Below, one piece after another: positions 23,841 to 35,119 of a DNA stretch of 64,000 bases. The stretch spans positions 166,061,814-166,125,813 of the forward strand of contig JARDYH010000005.1 in the NCBI GenBank assembly GCA_029215795.1, written 5' to 3'. Under the pieces are notes generated by a model, which was not told where the DNA came from, did no database searches, and saw nothing but the letters and a program-made list of their open reading frames with translations. Origin of the DNA: Anniella stebbinsi. Lineage: Eukaryota > Chordata > Lepidosauria > Squamata > Anniellidae. A program made the position numbers and the translations under genes. Within the stretch, counting starts at the first letter, position 1. The number at the start of each line of letters is the position of its first letter.

Positions 23841-24100
23841 CTTTCTTACCTGCCTAAAACGTGCCCATGAGACACAGGAGTAACATGACAGGTGAAGAAG
23901 TGATTTTTGAAGGCTTACTTACAAGTAATGCCTGCACCACTGTGTCTGAAATTCTGGGCACATGACTGGCCACATCCCATCTGCACTTGTACAAAGTTTC
24001 ATGAATCTGTCTTAAAAAGATACAGGCTTTCCCCCCTTCCAACATCAAGTCTAAAAGGCGCTAAAAGGCATCTGATTTTTTTGACAGTGTACATCCCTAC
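23841..24100. mobile_element. Probable 3' end of the hAT element
   Basis: The segment ends TTTTTTGACAGTGTACATCC-CTA just before homology with unit A resumes (about 24101 matching 1529). The reverse complement begins TAGGGATGTACACTGTCA, which fits a hAT-type terminus. The opposite terminus was not found, because the left side is replaced by an L2-like fragment. Confidence 0.45.
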
Positions 24101-24557
24101 TTCTTACTACCTTGAGATCCCAATGATATAGGGCGGGATACAATTCCGCTGCTGTCCATGTCACTGATTATTTTTTACAAATGAACCTAGGTGTTCCAAC
24201 AAACCCACAAACATATGAGGGCAAGAAAGACGATGACTAGCAAACCATTGTCAAGCAGTAGACAAACTTTTCAAATTCAAGCATGTTGCTCATAATTCAC
24301 AAAAATACAGAAAAACCCATTCAATCATTTCATCCTGCAGGAAACCAGGAATGGAGTTGGTGGCTCCAAAATGCTTCCCGTTGAGACAATAGTAGAGCCA
24401 GATTAAGTCTTCTAGAAGGGACAGACTGAATTCATTTCATTGCAAAAAAGGTTAAGTCAGAAGATGATCCATTCTTGCTTTTATATTCAATGATCCTTGA
24501 TCTGAGTGATCTATTTGTCTGTTTGATCTATACATAACATAGGCTGAACTTCAGCCA
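24101..24557. other. Non-coding spacer, unit B
   Basis: Homologous to about 1529-2187 of unit A with an internal deletion (unit A 1575-1760 is absent). No features recognised. Confidence 0.55.
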
Positions 24558-24718
24558 GATCCAAACGAGGACAGGGCTCCTGCAGCTTTAACTGTTGTGA
24601 TTAAGATGGAATTTCACCAGGTGCTGCATGCAAAACAAAGGCGCCTGCTAAAATTCCCTTTTCTATACAACTGTTAAAGATACAGGAGCCCTGTCCTCTT
24701 TTCCATATGGCCCCTCTA
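24558..24718. repeat. Foldback repeat, unit B copy
   Basis: Orthologous to the unit A copy at 2188-2345: ACAGGGCTCCTGCAGC on the left, AAGATACAGGAGCCCTGTCC on the right, in inverted orientation. Confidence 0.7.
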
Positions 24719-25589
24719 CCTAATTCACAGAAATATTGATAAGTCCATTCTATCGTTTAAGCCTGTGGGAGATAAATAATGGAATTGGTGGATCCAAAAT
24801 GCTTCGCGCAGAAACAATAGTACATCTGTTAAAGATACAGGAGTTCTGTCCTTCTCTCCATATGGTCACCTTATCCATCCTACAGACACAAAATTGGTGT
24901 ATACATTCATTGCTGTAGATTATGGAAATATGGTATTTATTGTCCATGTGCTGACTTTGTGAAGTCAGAAAGACCATGTGACCATGTGCTATTTTTTTGT
25001 GTGTGGTGAGAAAAGGATGTTCCAGGATCATAGCTTCTGTTAGGGCTATTCACACATTCCACTGAACGTCTGTACATGCCCTAGGTGTGCTCATTAAGAT
25101 GGTTGTGAGAATCTAGCCCCATCCAGTCCACCCCCCTAGCATGTAAGCACACAAGGAGCAGGAGCTCTGTTTCCCCTTCACTGTTTTGTGGTCTTGTACA
25201 TATGGAGTTCAACTGTCTTCAAAGGAGACCCTCTTCTGTCCATGGAAACTTCGGATGTTCGAAAGCCCAGGTCAGTTCTATTGTCAGAATTCTGACAAGA
25301 TAGGAAATTGTCAACTGATAAACGCGTGAGGCATTTTGGGGGCTGTGGTAGTCATGCCTCACAGATCCACGATGAAGAGACGGTGGAAAAGGAATCCTGC
25401 TGGAATCGTGTGGAGGCTAAGGTTTTCTGAACATACGGGGACCCGTCTATTCCTTTATGAATATTTGCTCAGTTAATGACTTGATTATGTTTTGTTTTTA
25501 TGTTCATGCTTTAGTGTTGCCCCATCCCCACCCCAGAACAGTGTAATAATCCATTTTCTCCCCCTCTGTTAATACTAGTTCCTGCGATC
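24719..25589. other. Non-coding spacer, unit B
   Basis: Matches 2346-3190 of unit A closely. Another right-end fragment of the foldback family is at about 24825-24885. Nothing coding seen. Confidence 0.55.
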
Positions 25590-26335
25590 ATTCCATAAAA
25601 CTGATTGGTGGGAGATTGAAGAGAGAGAAAAGTAGGCTGACCATATGAAAAGGAGGACAGGGCTCATGTAACTTCAACAGTTGCAGAGAAAAGGGAATTT
25701 CAGCCGGTGTCATTTGTATGCAATTCGTAGCTGGTGAAATTCCTTCTTCATCACAGCAATTAAAATTGCAGGCACTCTACTAGAGTGACCAGATACAAAA
25801 GAGTGCAGGGCCCCTGCATCTTTAACTTTTTTAATAAAGAGGGAATTTCACCAGGTAGGAATTGTATACAAATGACTCTGGCTGAAATTCCCTTTTCTCC
25901 ACAACTGTTAAAGTTAAATGAGCCCTGTCCTCCTTTTCATATGGTCAGCCTAAGAAAAGGAACTTCTGTACACAGTGCAGCTAAACTATGGAATTTGCTG
26001 AAACAAGCTATAGTGAGGGCCACCAGTTTGGATGGCTTTAAAAAGGGGTTAGACAAATGTATGGCAGAGAAGTCTATCAATGGCTGCTATTCTGGATGTC
26101 TAAACACTATTTCCAGTATTCAGAGGCAGTTGCTGGGGAACATGGCTACTAGTCCTGATGGCTATACACAGCTTCCAGTATGTGCAGCTGGGGAACATGG
26201 ATAGGAATCCAAAATGAAGGCCCCTGCTTGTGGGTCCCTGGACCAAAGTTGGTTGTCCGCGTTCTGATCAGAATGCTGGATTAGATGGACCGTTGACTTG
26301 AGCCAGCATGGCTCTTCTGATGTTTTTGTGTTCTT
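25590..26335 (+). mobile_element. CR1-like LINE 3' region remnant, interrupted, unit B
   Basis: Same copy as 3195-3645 of unit A but split by a 320-bp foldback element (25633-25952). Homology continues with GGAACTTCTGTACACAGTG and TTTAAAAAGGGGTTAGACAAA. Confidence 0.55.
25633..25952. mobile_element. 320-bp foldback MITE, dimer-like
   Basis: The ends are perfect inverted repeats for about 35 bp, beginning TAGGCTGACCATATGAAAAG and continuing through GGAGGACAGGGCTCAT. The element is flanked by direct repeats AGAAAAG at 25626-25632 and 25953-25959. Unit A has the uninterrupted site, GAGAGAGAAAAGGAACTTC. Internally it holds two diverged foldback modules joined at about 25780 (GAGTGACCAGATACAAAAGA). 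Terminus and duplication size suggest a hAT-related non-autonomous element. Confidence 0.85.
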
Positions 26336-26411
26336 TTTTAAACACCAGGGAACTTCTGTGATTAAAAAAAAAAGTCCTATCCATTTATGGCCATGTTGGT
26401 CTAGCCCCACA

Positions 26412-26748
26412 AAGGTGATTAGGCGATTATGCGCATAATCGCTGAAGCGCATTTACGCTTAATCCCTCTGCATGAGAGGTGGCGAGAGGCCGCGAAGCGC
26501 ATTAACAGATGTCCAAAATGCGCTTTACAAGTAGTTAATGCACATAAGCGCTTATTCACACAGTCAAAATGCGCTTTAACGGACAGAGCAAAATAAAACT
26601 CGTGATTTAACGCGCATTCGATAATGCGCATAATCGGGGAGATAACGCGCCTCTACACCCGATTTGCGCTCCGTTCTTGTAGAGGTAATTTTTAAAATGC
26701 GCCTTGAAAGAGCTTTAAATGCCTCTTGTAGAGGCACCCAAAGCCAAG
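26412..26748. mobile_element. GCGC-rich palindromic insertion, unit B only
   Basis: About 335 bp that is absent from unit A, where AGCCCCACAAATCCAAC runs straight into the flank. It has 11 GCGC tetramers, most inside (A/T)GCGC(A/T) contexts. It contains a perfect 18-bp palindrome, CGATTATGCGCATAATCG, at about 26423-26440, a near copy (CGATAATGCGCATAATCG) near 26620, and a short hairpin GCCTCTTGTAGAGGC near its right end. No terminal repeats or clean target duplication were recognised, and no protein. Probably a non-autonomous transposable element of unknown family. Confidence 0.5.
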
Positions 26749-26754
26749 AAATCC

Positions 26755-27530
26755 AAAGTGAAGGGCGAGTATTTAACAGACGTGCTCCATGATCAAGAAT
26801 GATCTTGTGGGCACTGTCACAAATCGTGCTTCCTTAAGAGCAACAACCAGGCATCATGGTTCATTCAACACACAGGAGGATTCCATAGCAAAAAAATTAG
26901 GCTCTGATGCTTCCTGGGATAATACAGGACCAGGACCACAGGGAGCATCTTTGCTGGTCCCAGGCATTCCCGCCTCCCCATCTGGATTTGGACCTGAAAG
27001 ACTAAGGAAAGTGTGGGTGCAGGAGCATCGTTGTCACGTGCAATGAATGCAGTTGAAATATTTGGAGCAAAGGAGGGGGTTTGCGCGAAGAGAATTCCTG
27101 CCGTGGTTTCTGCTCATAGGGTTAAATGAACTGAGTTGTCCTTCCTAGAGAGGCAGGAAACTTAAGAGGGGAAGATAATAGTAAGCGCACCTCTCTCTGT
27201 CTTCCAGAAAAAGGATAAAGAAGGTGGGCGGTTGATGCTGGAGAGGACGCAAAGTGCGATATTGGGTAAAGTAGGTGGAGGTGGGGCCAAGGACTTGTCC
27301 GAGGGGGGGTGGAGGGGAAAAGTGGGGCAGCGACCCCCAACCTCCCTCTGGGAATCTTTGGACGGGGCCCGATCCATGCAATCCAGCTGCAAAGGAGAGA
27401 CCGAAGAGCCTCCTCTCTTCTCTTGCATGAACGTCTTTCAAGCACCCCTGGAGATCAATCCAGTTTCCACAAGATGTGGAGCTGCGGGAGCGCATAGGAA
27501 ACCGCTGTGACTAGTGGGGTTGTTGGGGCT
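26755..27530 (+). promoter_or_regulatory. Putative GC-rich promoter or first-exon region, unit B
   Basis: Paralogue of 3720-4500, with the same blocks: GGGGCAGCGACCCCCAACC, GGACGGGGCCCGATCCATGC and a GC-rich end near 27480-27500. Located 1.25 kb upstream of the unit B KRAB exon. Function inferred from position only. Confidence 0.35.
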
Positions 27531-28766
27531 GGGGTGTGGAGGAAGCCCCACTCTTTCCCCCGGTGAAAATGGCTTGATCTCTGTGCTCTCTGCAGTGTCT
27601 ATGGGGAGGGACCCTGGGTCTGCCCTGGCGCACGTGAGGATGGGGGAGAGCCGCCACATGTTCTCCTGAAAGTTTGGCTGGACTCTCTCTGCTGTGGAAG
27701 TGAAGATCAATCGAGCTCAATCGAGCTTCTCTTGCAGGATTGGCTGCTGAGGCTTTCTGAGGCAGCATGGCTTTCTCTCCTGGTTCCAGCCTTGCTCAAG
27801 CCCAGCCTCACCACGTGCCTTTCCTGATACTTTGGAACAACCCCTTTCCTCTCAAAAAACAAAACAAAAAACCTCTTTGCAAACTGTATAAAACTACAAC
27901 TATCCAGAGGGTGTGCAATTTTGCATTCTAAAAGCACTTGTATCTTAGCCTTTCATGAGTAGAGTAATAAAAGGGAGTTTTCTGCTGCTGCTCCTATGCT
28001 AAACACACCCAAGAATAAGAGCCATTTTGGTCTTGGAAGGGGTGATCTCTGTTGAAAGAACAAATAACTAGGTACATGTGTGCTAGGCTGTCCCCTGACT
28101 AAAATGCTTTTAAAAATAAGAAGAAAGGATGCTGCAGCAAGCAGCGTCATCCCTGGTGGGTCCTGCTCTGCTCGTGCACTGGCGCAAGGCCTGCTTGCCA
28201 CTGCAACCCTCCCCCAGTGGTGTCTGGGTGGAGGGGTTACTCCAGGCTGCACGTTAGGCCCCAAGTCCAACCCTGGCAGTTCCACTACCAATGAGCCCTA
28301 GGCTCCAAATCGCCAGTCTGCCACAGAGTTCTTCCGGTTACTCTGTCAGCCCAAACTACCTCACTGGGTTGTTGGGAAGATAAATTAGGCAGGACCATGT
28401 GTGCCACCGTGAACTCCTTGGAGTAGATGTGGGACTGAAACGTTAACAATCAATAATAAATTTCTTAGAAGAAAATGGGGAAGGAAGATGGAAAGGTATT
28501 TAGAGTTTAAAAATCAGGCCTTTTAAAGATTTAGCAACATGAAAAAACTAGAGCATGAAGGAAAACAAGAATGGACAGTGAAATCCCACTTCAGTAATTT
28601 ATGTTTCCAGTTTCCCCTTCTCCCAAAGCTTAAGGCAGCTTAGAAGAAGTAAAGCCAGAATACACAACAGTGTATAAAAGGGGAAAGTCCCATTCCAAAC
28701 AGAGAGCCGTGGTGTATGTGAGGGAGAATATTCCTGAGGAGAGATTTTTACCCCCTTCTTCCACAG
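27531..28766. other. Presumed intron upstream of KRAB exon, unit B
   Basis: Homologous to the corresponding part of units A and C. Contains the acceptor tract CCCCCTTCTTCCACAG ending at 28766. No further exon recognised. Confidence 0.45.
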
Positions 28767-28870
28767 CCGGAGCCCTTTGAGGAGGGGAAGATTGATCTCC
28801 GGGTTCCAGGACGAAGAGCTCTGTCCCAAGGAAGTCATGCTGGAGGAGTCTGGAATAGTGGCATCTCTGG
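28767..28870 (+). pseudogene. KRAB-A exon with frameshift, unit B
   Basis: Acceptor CCCTTCTTCCACAG and donor GTAAGG bound 104 nt. The frame starts PEPFEEGKIDLRVPGRRALS, then one extra C in CTGTCCCAAGG (about 28832) shifts it, so the K-E-V-M-L-E part is lost. The rest of the sequence is the same shortened KRAB-A box as in units A and C. This copy cannot supply a KRAB domain to the fingers at 37565. Confidence 0.75.
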
Positions 28871-29956
28871 GTAAGGATTCCTTTTTCTTAGTTGACAAAT
28901 GACAGTGGGGTGCATTTCTCTTCTTGGCCATTGCAATTCGGATGGTCCTCCACCAAGGCTAATGGATTCCAGTGGGCTCTGGAGGATATTTCATCTGGTG
29001 TGACCTGGCATTCCTGTTAAAGCTCTGGTTGATTTCTGGAACAGAATGACCCAGCTGTCAACACAAATGCTCCCAGGCCTCTTCTCATGTTGAACTGAGC
29101 TTTGGCCGCCCTTTGATACACACATAAACTGATGAAACAAATGAGTAGATGGCTAGAACTCAAGTGGAGAAATAGTCATAACAAATCCAGTAGAGCACTA
29201 ATATGAGCTCATTATTGGACCTACGTTGTGACAATGAGCTATTTTTCTTCACCACCATTGCATCCTCTCAGTGTCCCCTAGAGGATCTTTTCCGAGTGGT
29301 TTGTAGACCTTTGAACTTCGGCCCTCGTGGGGATGCATTGGACTGTTGTTGTTGGCTCATTATAACATTTTTGTGAAATATATTGAATGTAGAATCCCTC
29401 CCACATGCATTGGACTCGAGAGTAATGGCAAGGCTGTGCCGGCCTACTCCGTTCCAGACACGAGCGTTTCCTCTTAGTTCAAGTTGTCCCACAAGGGATC
29501 AATCTCTGTCGCCCAAGGGATTACTCCATTTGGGAGAGAGACGGGGATGTGACCTTCTTGATTCTATTGGAATTGCCAGCAATTTTCAATATCATTGTCA
29601 ATGACATTGTTCAGGAACTGCTGACTGAATTCGGCATGGTGACAGTGGTTCCAGAGACACTTTCTTGGCCATTTCCAGAAGGTGAGAGTGGGGGATTTCT
29701 ACTTGATCCCATGGCATTGTCGGTTTAGGGTCTCTCAGGCTTCCATTCTGCCCCATATTGTGTCATAGGTGCAGGGCAGGGGGAGGAATGCATGATTTCC
29801 CCAAGGCTGGAGAAAACGCATATTTTCTGCCTCCGCACTAATGGCATGGCTCCATCCCAGGGCCGTATGGGTCTGCCAGGGTCCTTGAGAACTGGACGCC
29901 AGGGCATCCGCTGTTCTTGCGGGCTCAGGCGGACTCTCGCAGCATCTCTAGCGTTG
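28871..29956. other. Intron, unit B
   Basis: Homologous to about 49916-50041 plus 52321-53560 of unit C. No exon recognised. The uninterrupted form of the unit C LINE insertion site is at about 28966-29010. Confidence 0.5.
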
Positions 29957-30019
29957 ATGGTTCTGGGCTGGATGGACCAATGGTCTGAGTCAGTACAAGT
30001 CAGCTTCCTATGTTTCTCA
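29957..30019 (+). mobile_element. SINE tail fragment
   Basis: Contains GGATGGACCAATGGTCTGAG and TCAGTACAAGTCAGCTTCCT, the tail found in inverse complement at 30573-30640. Conserved at about 53575-53640 in unit C. Confidence 0.5.
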
Positions 30020-30119
30020 GCTACGTGATGCCCCATATGTATTTATGAGATCAGCATCCTGACTGAGGGAATACTCTAATCCCCAAGCTCAGTCCACTGG
30101 CCTGATAGCAACCCCAGGA

Positions 30120-30272
30120 CATGGTCTGAAGGCATATGAGACAATGAACTGGCTGAAGCTAAGCAGGTCTTGGTCCAGTCATTGCTTGGATGGGAGACCA
30201 CATTGGAACTGCATGTAGCCACCTTGAGTTCCATGATGGAAGAAAGGTAGGATCTAAATCCAATGAATAAAT
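30120..30272 (+). mobile_element. 5S rRNA-like SINE
   Basis: GAAGCTAAGCAGGTCTTGGT and GCTTGGATGGGAGACCAC match the internal promoter region of 5S rRNA genes (GAAGCTAAGCAGGGTC ... TTGGATGGGAGACCGCC). It is followed by a GCCACCTTGAGTTCC ... GGATCTAAATCCAATGAATA tail typical of LINE-mobilised SINEs. The paralogue at 53836-53999 is close in sequence. It is too diverged to be a 5S gene. Confidence 0.65.
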
Positions 30273-30299
30273 GTGTTAATCATAAGTATTTGATTAAGG

Positions 30300-30400
30300 C
30301 GAGCTTGTAGCCCACTGGCTACTCAGCCGCTTTGCATGCAGGGGGTTCCTGGTTGATCCATGGCATCTCCAGGGAAAAGGGCATATGGGCAGGACCTTCT
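30300..30400 (+). mobile_element. tRNA-derived SINE head
   Basis: TAGCCCACTGGCTACTCAGC, GCTTTGCATGCAGGGGGTTC and GGTTGATCCATGGCATCTCC resemble the A-box, anticodon-arm and B-box order of a tRNA-derived SINE; the B box GGTTNNANNCC is degenerate (GGTTGATCC). Unit C copy at 54018-54125. Confidence 0.55.
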
Positions 30401-30572
30401 TGGTGTTCCTGATGCCACCCAAGAGATGAGCCGGGGTGTGTGGCTAGAGCAACAGGTGTAGTCCCCCCCCATGGGGATGCCCTGATATTCCCACAGTTTT
30501 GAAGCCCATTGCCTCACTAGAAGGGGATAACACCCAATTGAGGTGTCAGTTGGGTGCTGTAAATGCCATATC

Positions 30573-30770
30573 CTAGGAGCATAGGAAGCTGCCTCATACT
30601 GAGTCAGACCATTGGTCCACCTAGCCCGGTATTGGCAGCAGGACTCCAGGGTTTCAGGCAGCATCCTTCCCTTGTGCTACCTGGAGAAGCCGGGGATTAA
30701 ACATGGTACCTCCTGCATTCCGGGCATGTTCTGTGTCACACTGAGGACAAGTGTTGAACAGCTGGGCATG
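30573..30770 (-). mobile_element. tRNA-derived SINE, reverse orientation
   Basis: Plus strand reads AGCATAGGAAGCTGCCTCAT, GAGTCAGACCATTGGTCCAC, TCCAGGGTTTCAGGCAGCA and GCCGGGGATTAAACATGGTA. On the minus strand this is a tRNA-derived head followed by the same tail as at 29957. Paralogous copy at 54285-54480. Confidence 0.6.
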
Positions 30771-30996
30771 CTTCCGATCTGGACTGGGTTGCCATTACAG
30801 CTTGATCCGCGGCATTGGTGCCGCACAGGCTGCCGTGCCAAGCATCTCCCTGGATCCCGGAGGATGTTGGTGGCAGCAGGTTCCTTTTTTTTTTATATAT
30901 ATATATTTTTCAACATAAAATACAACATAATCACAACATAAAATACAATACAAACTAACTCCCCAACCCAATGAGACCTTCATTTATTCATTTATA

Positions 30997-33900
30997 TTAT
31001 ACATTTCCCCAAAATTGTAAAGAATCTTTTAAAGGTGTACAACCTTTCCCCTTTATTAATACAAATTCCAAAAATGGACACCAAATACCTTCAAAATCAT
31101 TCTTCCTGGGTAATCCCCTCTTTACTTTTAGATTACATGTTAATTTATCATTAAGCGCAATATCCCATGTTTCTTTATACCATTCTTCTATTGTATAATT
31201 CCCTTGCATTTTCCAATTCTTAGCTATCATTAATCTTACGGGTGCCAGGAGGTTGTTAATCAATTCCCTCATACTTGGATTCCCAATTCCTTTATCCCAT
31301 ATTGAAAGTAAAGCCAATTTTGGACTTGGTTCCATATTACTTCCCATTATTTCACTTATTTCTTTAAACACCCTTTTCCAAAATTTTTGTACATGCTCAC
31401 AAGTCCACCACATATGAAAATATGTTCCAACCTCCTGGCATCCCCTCCAACAGTTCTTTGAGATTTTCTTGTCTATCTGATGTAATCTTTCTGGTGTTAA
31501 ATACCATCTCCATACTAATTTATAATAATTCTCCTTTATCCTAACTGATAATAACTTTAACATTCTTGCATCCCAAATCCTCCCCCAGTTATAATCACTA
31601 ATTTGTTCCTTTAAATCATCTTCCCATATCGTTTTAAGAGAATCTCGAGGGTCTCCATCCTCTATCAAAACTTTATAAATTTCACTGATCAAACCTTTTT
31701 TACTTTTATTTTCCCCTTTCTTTTCTCTTGATTCTATTAAATCTTCAAATCTAGTATTATCTCTACAATGCTTATTCTTCTTTTTCCACTCCTGTGTCCA
31801 TTGTTCTAATTGTATACATTTGAACCAAGATATCTTATGTCCTCTTAAAATCTCTTCTATTTGCTCCTTATTAATCATTCTTTTCAACCAATCTTTCAAT
31901 AATTTTCTGACCCCTCAATCCCCCTTCCAACTCTCTTTTTTAATTCCCTGGGAAATTTTCCAATCCTACAACTGGAGTTAGAGGAGATATTCCTGGTATT
32001 AATTTTTCTTTAAATCTCTCCCAAATCTCTAAAATATTTTTTAATAGTGGATTTTCCATTTCCTTCAATTGTTTCTTTTGTATTTTGCTAAAAAGATATT
32101 TTGTAATTTTAACTCTATTTCTCCTGTCTGCGTCTCCAACCATTCTAACTCTTCTTCCCCTATTATACTATTTATAACATATCTTAATTGATTAGCTATA
32201 TAATACATCTTTATATTTGGAAGTCCCAACCCTCCTTTCTTTTGTGTCTTATACCATTTCCCTTTGTTAATCCTTGCTTTTTTATCTCCATTACAATAAG
32301 CATTTATCATATTTTGCCAACTCTTTAACTCTACTTCCGTTATTTTAATTGGTAACATTCTAAACAAAAAATTAATCTTAGGTACAATCTTCATTTTAAT
32401 AACCGCTATTCTACCAAACCATGAATGCTTTAACTTTCTATAAACCTCTAATTTTTTCAATATCAGTTTCTTCAAACTGTTAAAATTAATTTCTTCTAAC
32501 CTTTCTAAATCTTTTGCAATATTAACTCCTAAATAGCGCACTATATTTTTAATCTTAAGACCTAATTTTATATTACACTCCTCCCTTTCCTTCTTACCTT
32601 TCCTTCTTATTATAATTGAATAACATCATTTCAGACTTCCCCCAATTTACTTGCAATCCTGTAATCTCCCCAAATTCTCTCAAATGCCTCTTTATCACCT
32701 CCCCACTCTCCAGAGGATTTTCTAATGTCAATAGTGTATCATCCGCAAACATATTAATTTTTTTCTTTTCTTTTCCTCCTAGCCCTTTTAAACTTCCATC
32801 TTCCCTGATAACATTTGCCAAAATTTCTATGACTATTGCAAATAATATCGGGGAATGTGGACACCCCTGCCTAGTACCCCGGGCTAAAGTAATCTGTTGC
32901 GTTAACCCATCATTAACCATTACCACTGCTTTATTATTTACATATAACTGATCAATCACTCCTATAAATTTATCTCCAAACCCAAATGTTTTTATAATTG
33001 TTTTTAATGCTGGCCATTCCACACAGGCTTTGAAAATGTCTAATGCTTTCAACCCTGCTTTTATATTCCTTTTTTTAATAACATTTATTATATTCAGAAC
33101 TCTCCCTATTAAATTAGGCATTTGCCTCTCCGAAATAAATCCACATTGATCCTTTCTAATATATTTATTTATAAAAGTACTCATTCTTTTTGCCATTATT
33201 GCCGTAAAATTTTTTGAATCTTGATTTATTAAAGATATAGGTCTATAAGAAGCTGGGTCCGTCAAGTCCTTATCTGGTTTCGGGATTAATATGATCAAAG
33301 AATGATCCCATGATGGTGGGGTCTTTCCTCCCTCTATTATACTATTAAAGAATACTTTCAATCTCGGTATCAGTAGCTCCCTAAAAATCTTATAATATTC
33401 CGGCCCCAACCCATCTCAACCCGGAGATTTTCCTCCTTTTAATTAATCAATAATTCCTTCTATTTCTTTTTCTGTAACCAAACCTTCCATATAATCCCTA
33501 TCTTCTCCTTGTAATCTTATTTTCCAAATTTTCTCTACATACTCCACTACTCTTGCCTGTGGGCCCATTTCTGATGCATATAATTCCTTATAAAATTCCT
33601 GAAATATATTTAATTTATCTTTCATTAAATTACAGCTTTTCCCTGTTTTATCTTTAATTGTCCCTATCGTATTCTTTGCCTTCTTCGACTGAGTGGACCT
33701 GGCCAACATCCTAGAATTTTTATTACTATATTCAAAAAAATCCCTTTTCAAATATAACAATTCCTTTTGCACCCTTTCTAAATCCTCTTTCTCAAGTTCC
33801 TTCTTTTTAGCTTGAAGTTGAGCATATAGGCGTCTATCCTTTGTTATTCTTAATTGTTCCTCTAAATGCCTTACCTCTTTTTCTGTCTTTTTATTTTGTG

Positions 33901-34816
33901 CTTCCTGTTGTCTCCTTAAAGTACACGATTCCCTAATACATATCCCTCTTGCCACCACCTTCATCGTGTCCCAAACTATCCCATGAGAGTTTTGCCCTAT
34001 TTCATTAATATCCCATATTGTCTGTATCTCTTTTTTCGTTTTCTCAACAATATTTTTATAAATTAAAATCTTTGTATCCATTCTCCATCTCTTTGCTTCT
34101 CTATAATCTTTCTTCATTTTAATATCCATACTCATTAATGCATGATCCGTGACTTTAATAACTCCTATTTCACAGTCTATAATCTTAGAAATCAAATTCT
34201 TTGACACAAAAATATAATCAATCCTAGAATAACTCTTATACTTCGATGAATAAAAGGTGTATTTCCTTTTTTCCCCTTTTAATAACCTCCAAACATCTAC
34301 TAATTCTTTTTCAACCATCACTTTGCTTAAACCAGTTTTACCACCACCTTTTAAGTTCCTCAATATATTATCTTTATCCTTATCTTTATCCATCACCATA
34401 TTAAAGTCACCTGTCATCACCATATTCATTTTCCCCATATCTCCCACTGCATTAAATGCATTAAAAACTTTGTCATAAAATTCCATCTGTTTTTCATTTG
34501 GAGCATAAACATTAATCAATACATATTCCTCCTCCCCCACAGTACTATAGATTATCAGATATCTTCCCATTTCGTCCCTCTTCACTTTTTGTACTCCTCT
34601 CGCTTTAGAAGTCCCATATGCCTTCTCATAAATGCCTACATCCCTCAGCCTAAGCTCATTTACACCTTCTTTCGATTGATGAGTTTCTTGCAAAAATATT
34701 ATATCTGCTTTTTCTTTATTTAACAGCGCTTCTATCCTCTTCCTTTTAATAACAGTTCCCAGCCCCTTAACATTTAAAGTTGCAATTCTTAATTTATTTT
34801 CCATCTTCCCAGTCAT
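30997..34816 (-). pseudogene. L1 copy 2 ORF2, few breaks
   Basis: A 457-aa frame (34816-33443) holds the whole endonuclease: LNVKGLGTVIKRKRIEAL, ADIIFLQETHQ, VMTGDFNMVMDKDKDKDN, SYSRIDYIFVSKN and VTDHALMSMDIK. The reverse transcriptase is in 33409-32594, with SYRPISLINQDSKN, GTRQGCPHSPILFA and F-A-D-D intact. Later pieces (32541-32065, 31899-30997) carry the thumb region and the knuckle NCWRGCQEVGTYFHMWWTCE. Small deletions occur, for example the residues after the KARGV motif and D-C in the A motif (KAFDCVEW is KACVEW). Inactive. Confidence 0.9.
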
Positions 34817-35119
34817 AATAGTCTTTATTGGTCTCCCTCAGTGTTACATATACCCCCCTCCCTCCCCCTCCCCCCCACATTTACCCCAAATTTCTCCCCC
34901 CTCATCACCAGGAACTTCCTGGGCAATAGTTCCCAAACCCTTTTAGAACTCTTCGGGGGGGGGGGGGGAGGCGACCACCCTGGAGCGACAGTAGATCTTC
35001 CTCTCCCTTTATTTTTCTTCTTCTATCCCTTTTTAATCCAAAACTCAGTCACACACTGCCTCCTCCTGCTGCCTCCTCTTGTTCCTTCTGTTCTTGTCCT
35101 CCATCTGCAGTTTCCTCGA

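Noticed and set aside
23315..23857. 180-aa frame suggestive of a secreted Cys-rich protein
   Set aside because: It runs across a degenerate DNA repeat and the apparent motif recurs with the DNA repeat in different frames. No splice or start context.
30120..30272. Possible 5S rRNA gene
   Set aside because: Only the internal promoter region is similar; the rest diverges and has a SINE-type tail, and a paralogous copy sits at 53836. A SINE explains it better.
30300..30400. Possible tRNA gene
   Set aside because: No complete cloverleaf could be drawn and the B box is degenerate; it is part of a SINE.
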